This document shows, in pieces, positions 1 to 11,285 of a DNA stretch of 64,000 nt (within the stretch, counting starts at the first letter, position 1; every line of letters starts with the position of its first letter). Location of the stretch: assembly GCF_001426565.1 (NCBI RefSeq), contig NZ_LMFA01000022.1:63479-127478 (forward strand), in the 5' to 3' direction. The position numbers and the translations under genes are program-made. This stretch comes from Rhizobium sp. Root482. GTDB lineage: Bacteria; Pseudomonadota; Alphaproteobacteria; Rhizobiales; Rhizobiaceae. The notes under the pieces are model-generated. The model was given only the letters and a program-made list of their open reading frames with translations, did no database searches and was not told the DNA's origin.

Positions 1-833
1 GCGGCGATATCGACCGGCACCGGCTCGGGCGGCAGGCCGACCAGCACCACCGTTCCGCCGGGACGCACGATCTTGAAAAGGTCCCGCACCGCCGCCGGCG
101 CGCCGGAGCATTCAAAGACGATGTCCGCCCCCCAGCCCCCGGTCGCCTCGGCCGTGGCGCTGATGATGTCCGTCTCGCGCAGATTGACGCCGGTGATGCC
201 GGGATAGGTCTCCGCAAGCTTCAGCTTGGTTTCGGAAAGATCGGAGATCAGCACCCGCGAGCATCCGCCGGCCAAAGCCGCCAATGCCACCATGATGCCG
301 ATCGTGCCGCAACCGGTGACGACAGCGGTATCGCCGGGCGTGATACGCGCCCGCGCCGCCGCCTGCATGCCCACGGCGAAAGGCTCGACCATTGCGCCTT
401 CCGCAAATGTGACATTGTCGGGCAGCTTGTAGGTGAAAGCGGCCGGATGCACCGTTTCCGGGGACAGGATGCCGTGGACCGGCGGCGTCGCCCAGAAAGT
501 GACGGCGGGATCGACATTGTAGATCCCGAGCCGCGATGCCCGCGACAGCGGATCGGGGATGCCGGGCTCCATGCAGACCCGGTCGCCGGCCTTCAGATGG
601 GTGACGTTGGCGCCTGCCTCGATCACTGTTCCGGACGCCTCGTGGCCGAGCACCATCGGCTCGTTGACGACGAAATCGCCGATGCGGCCATGGAGGTAGT
701 AATGCACATCGCTGCCGCATACACCGACGGTGTGCAGCCTGATGCGCACGTCGTCGGGTCCCATATTCCGGGGCAGGTCGATCTCGCGCAGGGAAAGCTC
801 GCGGACGCGCTCGAGAACAAGTGCTTTCATCAT
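1..833 (-). CDS. Zinc-dependent polyol (xylitol/sorbitol-type) dehydrogenase, C-terminus beyond window
   Basis: Medium-chain dehydrogenase expected to oxidise a polyol to a ketose with NAD+. About 277 N-terminal residues are visible; the rest lies left of the window. The N-terminal GroES-like domain carries the catalytic-zinc motif [10 protein letters not shown] and GHE, then a stretch ending ATPPVHGIL that is characteristic of sorbitol/xylitol dehydrogenases, and the start of the Rossmann fold (TGCGTIGIM). Two adjacent ATGs (833 and 830) are possible; 833 has AGG at suitable spacing. It starts 2 bases after the stop of the upstream permease gene, so it is co-transcribed with the importer. 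Exact substrate is inferred only. Confidence 0.9.
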   Translation of the reverse strand, partial: MMKALVLERVRELSLREIDLPRNMGPDDVRIRLHTVGVCGSDVHYYLHGRIGDFVVNEPMVLGHEASGTVIEAGANVTHLKAGDRVCMEPGIPDPLSRASRLGIYNVDPAVTFWATPPVHGILSPETVHPAAFTYKLPDNVTFAEGAMVEPFAVGMQAAARARITPGDTAVVTGCGTIGIMVALAALAGGCSRVLISDLSETKLKLAETYPGITGVNLRETDIISATAEATGGWGADIVFECSGAPAAVRDLFKIVRPGGTVVLVGLPPEPVPVDIA

Positions 834-835
834 CT

Positions 836-1654
836 TCAACCTTGATCAGTTTTCTTGGAAAATGCCGCATTGAGACCGCCGGCGAGAAAGCCGAGCAGGA
901 TCAGCGGCGGTAGCGACAGCAGCACGACGGCGGCGTTGAGGATGCCCCATGGCACGTTCATGCCCAGTTGGGACATTTCGGAGGCGACAATCGGAAGCGT
1001 CTTGGCCGTGGCGGTGGTCAGCATCATCGCCAGCAGGAATTCGTTCCACACGAGGACGAAGGAGAAGGCGATGGCGCCGAAAATCTGGAACCGTGCAATC
1101 GGCAGCGCGATCCGGAAGAAGGTGGCGTAGGGCCCGAGGCCGTCGACGCGCGCCGCTTCCTCGACATGCAGGCTGACCCGCTCGAAGGCAGGAACGGACA
1201 ACCAGATGGTGATCGACGCCGTGACGATCAGATAGGTGACGATGAGCGATGCGCGGCTATCGTAGAGATTGAGCCCGAGCCAGATCACCAGCATCGGGAT
1301 GGCTATGGCGACCGGCGGCAGGAAGCGCAGCGACAGAACGAAGAACTGCGCCTCCGCCGTCAGCCGATTCTTGAACCGGGCGATGACATAGGCGGCCGGC
1401 ACGCCGAGGACGGCGCCGAGTGCGACCGCGCTCGAGCAGATGATGACCGAGTTGGTGAGCGCGCGCGCCACCGAACGGCGGTTGAGCACATAGCTCATAT
1501 TGTCCCATACCGGCTGGAAGATCAGCTTCGGCGTGCTCACCAGCAGATCGGCATTGGTCTTGAAAGCGTTGAGCAGCGTCCACAGGAGCGGCAGGACCAC
1601 CAGGGCTGCCGCCAGAAACAGGATCGCCTTGAGAAACAGCGTCGAGACCTTCAT
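836..1654 (-). CDS. CUT1-type sugar/polyol ABC permease (MalG-like)
   Basis: Inner-membrane subunit of an ABC importer, 272 residues with about six hydrophobic segments. The EAA loop that contacts the ATPase is visible as [22 protein letters not shown]. The start MKVSTLF is preferred because its ATG overlaps the stop of the upstream permease (ATGA at 1651-1654), a normal translational coupling. Pairs with the next permease and the binding protein at 2574-3821. No ATPase gene is inside the window; it probably lies beyond the left edge. Confidence 0.9.
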   Translation of the reverse strand: MKVSTLFLKAILFLAAALVVLPLLWTLLNAFKTNADLLVSTPKLIFQPVWDNMSYVLNRRSVARALTNSVIICSSAVALGAVLGVPAAYVIARFKNRLTAEAQFFVLSLRFLPPVAIAIPMLVIWLGLNLYDSRASLIVTYLIVTASITIWLSVPAFERVSLHVEEAARVDGLGPYATFFRIALPIARFQIFGAIAFSFVLVWNEFLLAMMLTTATAKTLPIVASEMSQLGMNVPWGILNAAVVLLSLPPLILLGFLAGGLNAAFSKKTDQG

Positions 1655-2514
1655 CGGTTCAGCCTTTTCCAGGTGACGGTAAAGGCGACGACCGTCAACA
1701 CCATCATGATGACCGCCATCGAGGATGCGTAGGAGATCTTGCCGGACTCGATGAAGCCCTGCGAATAGGCATACATGTCGAGGGTTTCCGTCGAGATCCC
1801 CGGGCCGCCGCGGGTCATCACATAGACGAGGTCGAACGACCGCAGGCTCTCGATCGCCTTGACTAGCAAAAGGCTGATCAGCGGCGCCTTCAGCATCGGG
1901 AGCGTGACGTAGCGGTGGATTTCCCACCGTTTCGCCCGATCGATCCGCGCCGCTTCGAGCGGCTGGGGCGGAAGCGATTCCAGCAATTTCAGCACGATCA
2001 CCGCGAAGAACAGGCCCCATTGCCAGACATCGACGAACGCCACGGCGAGCAGCGCGCCGAGCGGCGTGGAGAGGATGTCAGGCGTGCTTCCCGTGAGTTC
2101 GCGCATCGGCCAGGTCAGGGCGCCATAGAGCGGATGGAAGGCGAACTTCCACACGAAGGCGGCGCAGACGCGCGGCAAAAGCACTGGAATGATGAACAGC
2201 AGGCACAGGATGTTGCGGGCCCTAGGGCTTGCAGCCTCGAACATGGCTATGCCGAGACCGATTCCGACCAGCATCGTGGCGGAAACGCTGATGATTTCCC
2301 ATTTGAGCGAAACCCAGAGCGCGTTGAGGAAACGCGCATCGGAGAACAACGCCGCGTAATTGGCGAACCACACATAATCGGCCACCGGCTGGGCCAGCGT
2401 CCGGTTCTGCAACGAAATGTTGACGGCATAGAGCGTCGGCACCAGGGCCAGGACGATCAGGACGGCGAGGGTCGGGCCCAGGAAGACGTAAGGTAGCGAG
2501 CGTCCGCGGCGCAT
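1651..2514 (-). CDS. CUT1-type sugar/polyol ABC permease (MalF-like)
   Basis: Inner-membrane partner of the permease at 836-1654, 287 residues, six predicted transmembrane segments. The first one (YVFLGPTLAVLIVLALVPTL) begins close to the N-terminus, and the EAA-type loop reads PLEAARIDRAKRWEIHRYVTLP. It is separated from the upstream binding-protein gene by 59 bases containing a GC hairpin, and its stop overlaps the next start. The family transports sugars and polyols; the neighbouring polyol dehydrogenase supports a polyol substrate. Confidence 0.9.
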   Translation of the reverse strand: MRRGRSLPYVFLGPTLAVLIVLALVPTLYAVNISLQNRTLAQPVADYVWFANYAALFSDARFLNALWVSLKWEIISVSATMLVGIGLGIAMFEAASPRARNILCLLFIIPVLLPRVCAAFVWKFAFHPLYGALTWPMRELTGSTPDILSTPLGALLAVAFVDVWQWGLFFAVIVLKLLESLPPQPLEAARIDRAKRWEIHRYVTLPMLKAPLISLLLVKAIESLRSFDLVYVMTRGGPGISTETLDMYAYSQGFIESGKISYASSMAVIMMVLTVVAFTVTWKRLNR

Positions 2515-2539
2515 CAGGACAAATCCTCAGATAAGGGAT

Positions 2540-2561
2540 GGGCGCGCCCGAGAGCGCGCCC
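2540..2561 (-). promoter_or_regulatory. Intercistronic hairpin after binding-protein gene
   Basis: Perfect 8-bp stem GGGCGCGC / GCGCGCCC with a 6-base loop, just after the binding-protein stop and before the permease gene on the minus strand. No U-tract follows, so it is unlikely to be a full terminator. Such hairpins commonly protect the 3' end of the binding-protein message and lower permease expression. Confidence 0.6.
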
Positions 2562-2573
2562 TGCTTGCGTGTA

Positions 2574-3821
2574 TCAGAGCTTGCGGGCGAAGGCCTCGAG
2601 CTCGTCCAACGTCGCCTTGATGTCGGTGCGGCTGCCGGTGATCAGCTCTTCGAGCATGATGCCCCACTGGTTGCCCAGTTCCTGCCAGCGCGCATCCTGC
2701 CAGAACGTGACCTGGGTGCGTTCGCCTGTTGCGGCCATGGCATCGGATAGGTTCTGGCCGAAGGTCTTGGCATATTCCGGGCTCTGGTAGGTGCTGGTGC
2801 GGGTCAGTTCACCCGGCTGGCCGGCGGCGAGACGGCGGGCCTCCTGCTCCTTGGACGTGGCCCAGGCCACGAACAGGCCGGCGCAGGCCTTTTCCTCTTC
2901 GGTGGCATTGGCCTTGGCGGCGATCGCAAAGCCATGCGCGTAACCGGCGCCCGGCAGAGGCGTCGGCGGAACCGCGAAGGCAACCTTGTCGGCCACCTGG
3001 CTCTGTGCCTTGTCGACCGACATGCCGCCCAGCGGTGCCGATTCCACGATGATCGCTACCTTGCCGGCACGGAAGGCGCCGGTGGATTCGTCCCAGGAGC
3101 CCGTCTGCGTGCCCGGCGCCGAATATTTGAAGAGATCGAGATAGGCCTGCGTGGCCTTGACGGCGGCTTCCGAGTTGAAGGCCGGCTGGCCATCCTTGAA
3201 CCACTCGCCGCCATTGGCCTTGAACAGCGGCATCCAACGCCAGACATTGGCGCCAGAACCACGCTGTCCGCGCAATGCCGTGCCATAGACGCCATTGTCC
3301 GGATCGTGCAGCTTCTTGACCGCGGCCAGATATTCCTCCCAATTTGTGGGAACGGCGATGCCGGCCTTTTCGAGAAGGTCGGTGCGGTAGACCATCAGGT
3401 CGCCGCCGCCCTGGATCGGCGCAAACCACTGCTTGCCCTCATAGGTGGCGGCGGCGCGCATGCCTGCGTCGAAATCATTATAGTCATAATCGGCCGGATA
3501 GTAGCCTTCGAGCGGTACGATCCAGCCCGAGGACGCGAACAGCGCCAGATTGGCTTCATCGACGTAATAGACGTTGAAGCTGCCGACCGTCGATGCGTCC
3601 GCTTGCGATTTGGCGCGGCGGTCATTTTCGTTGAGATAGCTGAATTCGAAGCCCGCACCCGACAATTTCTCGAACTCGTCGACATAGTCTTCCAGCAGGG
3701 TCAGACCGTCGCGAGGCTGCGCCAAGATACGCAGGTCTTCGGTGCACTGCGCAGCCATGGTGTTGGAAGCCGCAAACAGGGCCATCGCCGCGCAACTGGC
3801 GCGGAGCATTTTCTGAAACAT
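2574..3821 (-). CDS. Periplasmic sugar/polyol-binding protein (family 1 SBP)
   Basis: Periplasmic receptor of the first importer, 415 residues. The N-terminus is a signal peptide (MFQKMLRASCAAMALFA, cleavage near the AA of TMAAQC). Typical family-1 features are the early YVDEFEKLSGA segment and the central WFAPIQGGGDLMVYRTDLLEKAG region. I chose the MFQK start because GAGG lies 5 bases upstream; a longer frame upstream lacks this and would bury the signal peptide. First gene of an operon continuing with two permeases and a polyol dehydrogenase. Ligand is probably a polyol, by context only. Confidence 0.9.
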   Translation of the reverse strand: MFQKMLRASCAAMALFAASNTMAAQCTEDLRILAQPRDGLTLLEDYVDEFEKLSGAGFEFSYLNENDRRAKSQADASTVGSFNVYYVDEANLALFASSGWIVPLEGYYPADYDYNDFDAGMRAAATYEGKQWFAPIQGGGDLMVYRTDLLEKAGIAVPTNWEEYLAAVKKLHDPDNGVYGTALRGQRGSGANVWRWMPLFKANGGEWFKDGQPAFNSEAAVKATQAYLDLFKYSAPGTQTGSWDESTGAFRAGKVAIIVESAPLGGMSVDKAQSQVADKVAFAVPPTPLPGAGYAHGFAIAAKANATEEEKACAGLFVAWATSKEQEARRLAAGQPGELTRTSTYQSPEYAKTFGQNLSDAMAATGERTQVTFWQDARWQELGNQWGIMLEELITGSRTDIKATLDELEAFARKL

Positions 3822-3917
3822 GATTTCCTCCCTCGGGCGGCAGAACTCCCACGCCGCCAACATCCCCATTGTGCTTGTGCGGTCGAATGGAACTAGTTGG
3901 CTTTTTGCTATTCGATG

Positions 3918-3945
3918 ATACTATTTTGACATCAGCTCGCGTCAA
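3918..3945 (-). promoter_or_regulatory. Sigma-70-like promoter for the polyol operon
   Basis: Minus strand reads TTGACG, 16 bases, TAGTAT, placing a transcription start about 90 bases before the binding-protein ATG. The -35 half coincides with one arm of an inverted repeat TTTGAC-N10-GTCAAA (3925-3946), a possible site for the divergent AraC regulator. Confidence 0.5.
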
Positions 3946-3958
3946 AGGCTCCAACTGA

Positions 3959-4876
3959 ATGAGAATTACATCAGATTTTCCGCAGTCTGCCTCGCATGTG
4001 GCGACCCGTGAACAGATCGTCCTGCCGGGCGGGATGTCCTATCTCATCCGGCGCGACGATTATCCGAACCCGATCTGCATCTGGAACTATCATCCGGAAT
4101 GGGAGATCCATTACATTCCGGACGCGCAAGGCTTTGCCTATGTCGGCGATTATGTCGGCCCCTTCAAACCCGGCCACCTGATGCTGACCGGCACCAATCT
4201 GCCGCACAACTGGATCACGCCCGGCGCGCCGTCCCTTCCCGGCCGCGACCTCGTGCTGCAATTCGATGCCGAGGCCCTGATGGGCATTCGCACCGTTTGT
4301 CCCGAATTCGACGTCCTGCACAGGCTGAGTGCGCTGGCTCAACGCGGTATCGAGATCCTCGGTCCCGAAGCAGGCCGGATCGGCCAGAAGATCATCGACC
4401 TGCACGAGCTCAAGGGACACGGGGGATTGAGCCTGTTCCTTCAGATTCTCACCGAGATCGAAGCTGCGCCACGTACGCGCCTTCTGGCCAGCGAGCACTT
4501 CATATCGTTCTACAACGAACTGTCCGACAAGCGTCATCGCCGCATCGACCAGGCGATACAGATCCTGCAGTCCGATCCCAGCAGCCAGATGCACGAGGTG
4601 GCCGATGCCGTGGGGCTTGCGCCCTCGGCGTTTTCGCGCGCCTTTCGGCGCATGACCGGCATGAACTTCTCGAACTATAGTCGCTCCGTACGGGTATGGC
4701 GCGCACGCACATTGCTCGCGGAATCGGAAATCCCCATTACCGAGGTGTGCTTCGAAGCCGGTTTCAACAACCTGTCCAACTTCAACCGCTATTTCAGAAT
4801 GGAAACCGGGCTCACGCCTCGCGCCTATCGCATGGCAGCCCGCATCCGCGGCAGGTCGATTGTCGCGGCAGTGTGA
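3959..4876 (+). CDS. AraC-family transcriptional regulator
   Basis: DNA-binding regulator, 305 residues. The N-terminal half is a cupin-like sensor (EWEIHYIP, then GHLMLTGTNLPHNW); the C-terminal ~100 residues hold two helix-turn-helix motifs (MHEVADAVGLAPSAFSRAFRR and the canonical ITEVCFEAGFNNLSNFNRYFR). It is divergent from the polyol import operon with a 137-base shared region, the usual arrangement for an activator responding to the imported sugar or its intermediate. Confidence 0.93.
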   Translation: MRITSDFPQSASHVATREQIVLPGGMSYLIRRDDYPNPICIWNYHPEWEIHYIPDAQGFAYVGDYVGPFKPGHLMLTGTNLPHNWITPGAPSLPGRDLVLQFDAEALMGIRTVCPEFDVLHRLSALAQRGIEILGPEAGRIGQKIIDLHELKGHGGLSLFLQILTEIEAAPRTRLLASEHFISFYNELSDKRHRRIDQAIQILQSDPSSQMHEVADAVGLAPSAFSRAFRRMTGMNFSNYSRSVRVWRARTLLAESEIPITEVCFEAGFNNLSNFNRYFRMETGLTPRAYRMAARIRGRSIVAAV

Positions 4877-4919
4877 ATATAAGCCGCATTCATCGAGCGG
4901 AGCCGTGCCACCCAGAGGC

Positions 4920-5678
4920 TTACTCAAATCCTCGAGAACTTGCCGATGCCACTCGCGCATATGCGCTAAGGATGAACCTCTCCGCCTGGGCGAGGTAGGC
5001 TTCCAGTATCTCGGCGGCGGCCGCGGAATTGCCGTTCTCGACCTGGGTCACGATGAGCGTGTTCTGGTCGATGAAGGGTGCGTGAAGAAACTCCGGGTCC
5101 TGCAGCAGGCCGAAGACAAGCCTGAGTTCCAGCGAAACCTGCGCGTAGAAACCCGCCAGTCGCGGACTGTCGGCGAGTTCCACGATTGCAGCATGAAAGC
5201 CGATATCGGCGCTGCCTACCCCCAGCCAGTCATCGGCATCCCGGCACCTGTGCGCCGCATCGACCGAAGCCCGCATCTTCTTTACGGCGGGATGGCGTGG
5301 ATGTGCCTGGGCAAGGGAGGGAATCTCGATGAAACGGCGAATCCGGTATATGTCGATAATGGTGGACATGCTTGGTGTCGCCACGAAGACGCCGCGATTG
5401 GCTTCGTAGCGCAGCAGGCCTTCCTTGGTCAGCAGCCGGAAGACCTCCCTCAGCGTATTACGGGAAACCTGCAGTTCTTCGCTCAAGGCAATTTCGGACA
5501 AATGACTGCCGGGCGTCAGCTTGCCGGAGATAACCTTCTCCCGAATGCGCGCCGCAACGGCCTCGGCCAGTGTCTGGATGGGCTCGGATGTCTTTTCCCT
5601 CACGCGCTTGATGGGCCTACCCCGTCCCTTCTCCTCGATCGAGGCCGCAGTCTTTGTCCCGCCAATTGGTTTGGCCAT
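4920..5678 (-). CDS. GntR-family (FCD subfamily) transcriptional regulator
   Basis: Regulator with an N-terminal winged helix-turn-helix (LSEIALSEELQVSRNTLREVFRLLTKEGLL) and a C-terminal all-helical FCD ligand domain (RIRRFIEIPSLAQ, ADIGFHAAIVELADSPRL). About 252 residues from MAKPIGG; an in-frame TTG at 5750 would add 24 residues without FCD-like character. It is divergent from the pxp/biotin-carboxylase operon, and the intervening region has an inverted repeat fitting GntR-FCD operators, so it probably controls that operon in response to its substrate. Confidence 0.9.
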   Translation of the reverse strand: MAKPIGGTKTAASIEEKGRGRPIKRVREKTSEPIQTLAEAVAARIREKVISGKLTPGSHLSEIALSEELQVSRNTLREVFRLLTKEGLLRYEANRGVFVATPSMSTIIDIYRIRRFIEIPSLAQAHPRHPAVKKMRASVDAAHRCRDADDWLGVGSADIGFHAAIVELADSPRLAGFYAQVSLELRLVFGLLQDPEFLHAPFIDQNTLIVTQVENGNSAAAAEILEAYLAQAERFILSAYARVASASSRGFE

Positions 5679-5781
5679 ATCCTGATGCTCACTGACCCGG
5701 TTCCGGCAATCTGCAATCGACTTCATAGAGATCGGCATTGCGTTGCGCAACGATAGGCGATGCTAGGGCCTTTCCTGCGCC

Positions 5782-5803
5782 TTTTGTAGGGTGATATACA
5801 AAA
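5782..5803. promoter_or_regulatory. Candidate GntR operator (inverted repeat)
   Basis: TTTTGTA, 8 bases, TACAAAA: perfect 7-bp arms. The TTGTA...TACAA core is typical of GntR-FCD operators. It sits between the divergent GntR gene and the pxp operon. Confidence 0.55.
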
Positions 5804-5871
5804 ATTGTTGAACAGTCTGGACTCGCTTCTCAGGGATTGATAGTTTTCACGGGTGAATTTGGGAGTGGCGA

Positions 5872-5994
5872 ATGTTCGATCTGAGCAGCGATCCGGGCGA
5901 GAGCTTCGGCGCATCAAGCATGGGCGATGACGCTGCCGTGCTTGATGTTGCCAGCATCGCCATTCGCCCTTTTGCGCGCTCGGTCTGGAAATAA
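5872..5994 (+). pseudogene. pxpA: pxpA (LamB/YcsF family) remnant, internally deleted
   Basis: A 40-codon reading frame. Its first ~28 residues (MFDLSSDPGESFGASSMGDD then AAVLDVAS) match the conserved N-terminus of PxpA/LamB-YcsF proteins (usual form DLNxDLGESFGAxxMGDDAAxL), the 5-oxoprolinase subunit that is normally about 250 residues. It then runs into IAIRPFARSVWK and a stop, resembling a PxpA C-terminus. Simplest reading: an in-frame internal deletion removed some 200 codons. It ends one base before the PxpB-PxpC fusion start, exactly where an intact pxpA would be expected. The C-terminal match is less certain than the N-terminal one. Confidence 0.65.
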
Positions 5995-5995
5995 C

Positions 5996-7642
5996 ATGCA
6001 GGCTGCCGCCCTTGTCCGTTCCCGGGATACATCGATGCGCGTCCTGCCGGTGGCGGCAGGATGTGTTCTCGTTGAGCTGGCCGATTTGGGCGAGACCCTG
6101 GCGCTCCTCAAGGCGATGCACGGCGATCCGATCGCGGGCGTCGGTGAAATCATCCCGGCTGCCCGGACACTGCTGGTCCAGTTTGATCCCGCGGAGATTT
6201 CTCTCGATGCGCTGACGGATGTGCTTGCTTCGCGCCGAGGCGCGGACATCGAGGAAAGTCCTGGCCCTCTCGTCGAGATACCCGTCCGTTATGACGGCGA
6301 AGATCTCCAGGAGGTGGCCAGCCTCATCGGGACGACGGTAGAGGAAGTCGTGCGGCGGCATTGCGGCAGGGACTATCTGGTCGCCTTCACGGGCTTTGCT
6401 CCAGGCTTTGCCTATCTCGCCGATGGAGACCCTCGCCTGGCGGTGCCGCGGCGCACATCGCCCCGAACCCATGTGCCGGCCGGCTCTGTCGGGCTGGCCG
6501 GGGCGTTCAGCGGCATTTATCCGAAGGCCAGCCCGGGCGGCTGGCAGCTGATCGGCAACACGCCACTGACACTGTTCGACCTCGACCGGACGCCCGCCTC
6601 ATTGCTGCAGCCGGGATATCGCGTGCGCTTCCGCGACATGGCTATTTCTGCGCCCTACGAGATCGCCCAGACGACAAGGAAGTCTCCGGTCAAGGCGGCG
6701 ACCCGTAAGGGCGCGGCTACTGCAGCGGCGATGGAAATCACCATCATCGGACTTCCGGTCCTGTTTCAGGATCTGGGCCGGCCGGGCCAGTCGCATCATG
6801 GGATTGGCAGGTCCGGTGCCATGGATCGCGGTAGCCTGAGGGCAGCCAACCGCCTTGTCGGCAATCCGGATGGAGCGGCCGCACTTGAAATCGTCCTTGG
6901 CGGCCTGAGTTTCAGGATATCCGGCCGCGCAGTCATGGCGGTGAGCGGCGCTCCCCTGGCGATTACGGTTACCGATGGAAGCGGCGCCAGGATTTCAGCG
7001 CCGCACAACGAGGCGTTTGCGCTCGACGAGGGCGACCGGGTGACGCTCGCTGCACCCGCCGCCGGCATGCGCTCCTATCTCGCGATGCGGGGCGGGTTTG
7101 ACGTCGCGCCGGTGCTCGGCAGCGCGGCGACGGATACGCTGGGACAGATCGGTCCGCCCACGGTCCTGCCAGGCGATGTGATCCCGATCCTTGCCAAGGC
7201 CACGGGGACGGCGATCTCGCTGCCCCAGCCCCCCGCTTTCGAGATGCCGAGGGCAGGCGAAACGGTGATGCTGGATGTCGTCCTGGGTCCACGGACGGAC
7301 TGGTTTACGCAAGACGCCGTCTCAAGCTTCCTGTGGCAGGACTGGACGGTTACGGCGCAGTCGAGCCGGGTTGGTATCCGGCTTCAAGGCGAGCCGCTCG
7401 AACGCCAGAACAACGGCGAACTTCCAAGCGAGGCGACCGTGCATGGCGCGGTCCAGGTACCGGCCAGCGGCCAGCCGGTGCTGTTCCTCGCCGATCACCC
7501 GATTACCGGTGGCTATCCTGTCATCGCCAATGTCGCGCGGTATCATCTCGATCTCGCCGGGCAAATTCCGGTCGGCGCGCGAATCCGCTTCAACGCGATC
7601 AGCCGATTTGCGCCCCGCACGATCCCAGGAAAACACATATGA
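5996..7642 (+). CDS. PxpB-PxpC fusion (KipI/KipA-type carboxyltransferase)
   Basis: 548 residues joining two families. Residues ~14-220 are PxpB/KipI-like (FTGFAPGFAYLADGD, VPAGSVGLAGAFSGIYP, SPGGWQLIGNT). Residues ~240-545 are PxpC/KipA-like (FQDLGRPGQSHHGIGRSGAMD, LEIVLGG). Separate forms make 5-oxoprolinase with PxpA; the same two domains form the carboxyltransferase part of urea carboxylase. Start 5996 (MQAAALVRS) has GGAAA just upstream; 6035 (MRVLPVAAG) is an alternative. Its stop overlaps the biotin carboxylase start by 4 bases. With pxpA deleted and a biotin carboxylase next door, the biotin-dependent role is more likely, substrate unknown. Confidence 0.85.
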   Translation: MQAAALVRSRDTSMRVLPVAAGCVLVELADLGETLALLKAMHGDPIAGVGEIIPAARTLLVQFDPAEISLDALTDVLASRRGADIEESPGPLVEIPVRYDGEDLQEVASLIGTTVEEVVRRHCGRDYLVAFTGFAPGFAYLADGDPRLAVPRRTSPRTHVPAGSVGLAGAFSGIYPKASPGGWQLIGNTPLTLFDLDRTPASLLQPGYRVRFRDMAISAPYEIAQTTRKSPVKAATRKGAATAAAMEITIIGLPVLFQDLGRPGQSHHGIGRSGAMDRGSLRAANRLVGNPDGAAALEIVLGGLSFRISGRAVMAVSGAPLAITVTDGSGARISAPHNEAFALDEGDRVTLAAPAAGMRSYLAMRGGFDVAPVLGSAATDTLGQIGPPTVLPGDVIPILAKATGTAISLPQPPAFEMPRAGETVMLDVVLGPRTDWFTQDAVSSFLWQDWTVTAQSSRVGIRLQGEPLERQNNGELPSEATVHGAVQVPASGQPVLFLADHPITGGYPVIANVARYHLDLAGQIPVGARIRFNAISRFAPRTIPGKHI

Positions 7643-9416
7643 AGACGGTTCTGATAGCAAACCGCGGCGAGATCGCGATGCGGATCATCCGGGCCTGCAA
7701 GGATTATGGCCTCGGCTCGGTGGCTGTTTATGCCGACGCCGACGCGGATGCGCTGTTCGTCGCGCAGGCCGATGCGGCCTATGCCCTCGGCGGCACAAAT
7801 GCCGGGGAAACCTATCTCCATATCGACAAACTGATCGCCATTGCCAAGCGCTCCGGCGCCGATGCCGTTCATCCCGGATATGGGTTTCTGTCCGAGCGGG
7901 CTGAGTTCGCCCAGGCGGTGATCGACGCCGGCCTGATCTGGATCGGACCGGACCCAAAGGTGATCGAGGTGCTTGGCGACAAGCTCGAAGCGCGCCGCAT
8001 CGCCAAGCGCGTCGGTGCACCCCTGGTCGCCGGTAGCGAGGGTGCGATTTCGAGTGCCGCGGAAGCACTGGCATTCGCCCGTCAATTCGGATTGCCGGTT
8101 GCCATCAAGGCGGCGCATGGCGGCGGCGGGCGTGGTTTGAAGATCGCGCGCCATCTCGATGAAGTGGAAGAGCTTTTTCAATCGGCAACGCGCGAGGCGG
8201 TGGCTGCCTTCGGCCGCGGTGAATGCTTCATCGAGCAGTTTCTCGATCGACCGCGCCACGTCGAAGCGCAGGTCCTGGCCGACCGCTTCGGCAATGTCGT
8301 GGTCGTCGGAACCCGTGACTGCTCGCTGCAGCGGCGAAACCAGAAGCTTGTCGAGGAAGCGCCGGCGCCCTTCCTCTCCCTCGAACAGCGGGAAAAGATT
8401 CACAAGGCGGCGCGCGATATCTGTGCGGAAGCCGGATATACCGGTGCGGGAACGGTCGAATTCCTGCTCGGTGCGGACGGGGCGATCTCCTTCCTGGAGG
8501 TCAATACGCGGTTGCAGGTCGAGCATCCGGTGACGGAAGAAACGAGCGGGCTCGATCTGGTCGTCGAGCAGTTTCGCATCGCGGCGGGCCTTCCGCTCGG
8601 CATGTCCGAAATGCCGGCTCCGCGCGGACATGCGATCGAGTTCCGCATCAATATCGAGGATCCGGGCCGGGGCTTCCTGCCGTCTGCCGGCGAAATCACC
8701 CGCTTTGCGGCGCCCTCCGGCCCGGGCGTGAGGCTGGATACCGGTGTCGATGGTGGATCGACAGTTCCGCCGATGTTCGATTCGCTCGTCGCCAAGCTGA
8801 TCGTCTGGGGTCCGACACGAAAACAAGCGATTGCCCGCGCGCGCCGTGCCTTGAGCGAGTTCGTGATCGAAGGCGTGCCCTCGGTGCTGCCATTTCACCG
8901 TGCCGTCATCGACCATGGCGATTTTGCGGGCGACGATTTCCGGGTTCACACGCGCTGGATCGAAGTGGATTTTGCCGAAAGCCTCGCGGCGGCACCTCGC
9001 CCGCCCGTGCTTGCCGCCGCCGGGCTTCGGCGCGGTATGATCGAGATCGGCGGCAGGCTGGTCGAGGTCGGCATCCCGGATGCGTTCCTGCAACTCTTCG
9101 GCCATACGGCCTTGGGTGAGAATCGTTCGACAACGGACGATGTCGAACAGGATGCAGGCGCGGTTCGTGCGCCGGTTGCCGGCACGCTTGCCCACTGGAA
9201 TATCGAAGACGGCGCTCATGTCGAAAAAGGGGATGTGGTTGCCGTGATGGATGCTATGAAGATGGAGACTGCCATCGCGGCTCCGGAGGCGGGAATTGTC
9301 TCCATTCTCGTGCAGGTCGGCTCCTTCCAGGCTGCCGGCGCGATCATCGCACGGATCGCTGCGCCAGATGGCAAGGGACCATCCAACGACACCGCGCGAG
9401 AGCCGGAGATGCTGAC

Positions 9417-9420
<4 letters not shown>
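7639..9420 (+). CDS. Biotin carboxylase fused to biotin carrier domain
   Basis: 593 residues. Residues 1-450 are a biotin carboxylase: ATP-grasp glycine loop GGGGRG at ~161-166, and FLEVNTRLQVEHPVTE with the active-site region near 286-300. The C-terminal ~75 residues are a biotinyl domain with the attachment motif AMKME, Lys541. It carboxylates its own biotin with ATP and bicarbonate and should pass the carboxyl group to the PxpB-PxpC protein. Together they recreate the three parts of urea carboxylase (BC, carboxyltransferase, BCCP) as two polypeptides. Overlaps both neighbours by 4 bases, so strictly coupled. Confidence 0.92.
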
Positions 9421-11243
<1,823 letters not shown>

Positions 11244-11285
11244 GAACCGCGACATGTCGCAATCATCTGAAGAGGAACAGATACA

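Noticed and set aside
7333-7638. 5' extension of the biotin carboxylase frame
   Set aside because: Overlaps PxpB-PxpC in another frame; the ATG at 7639 has the expected MKTVLIANRGEIAMRI start and a 4-base overlap.
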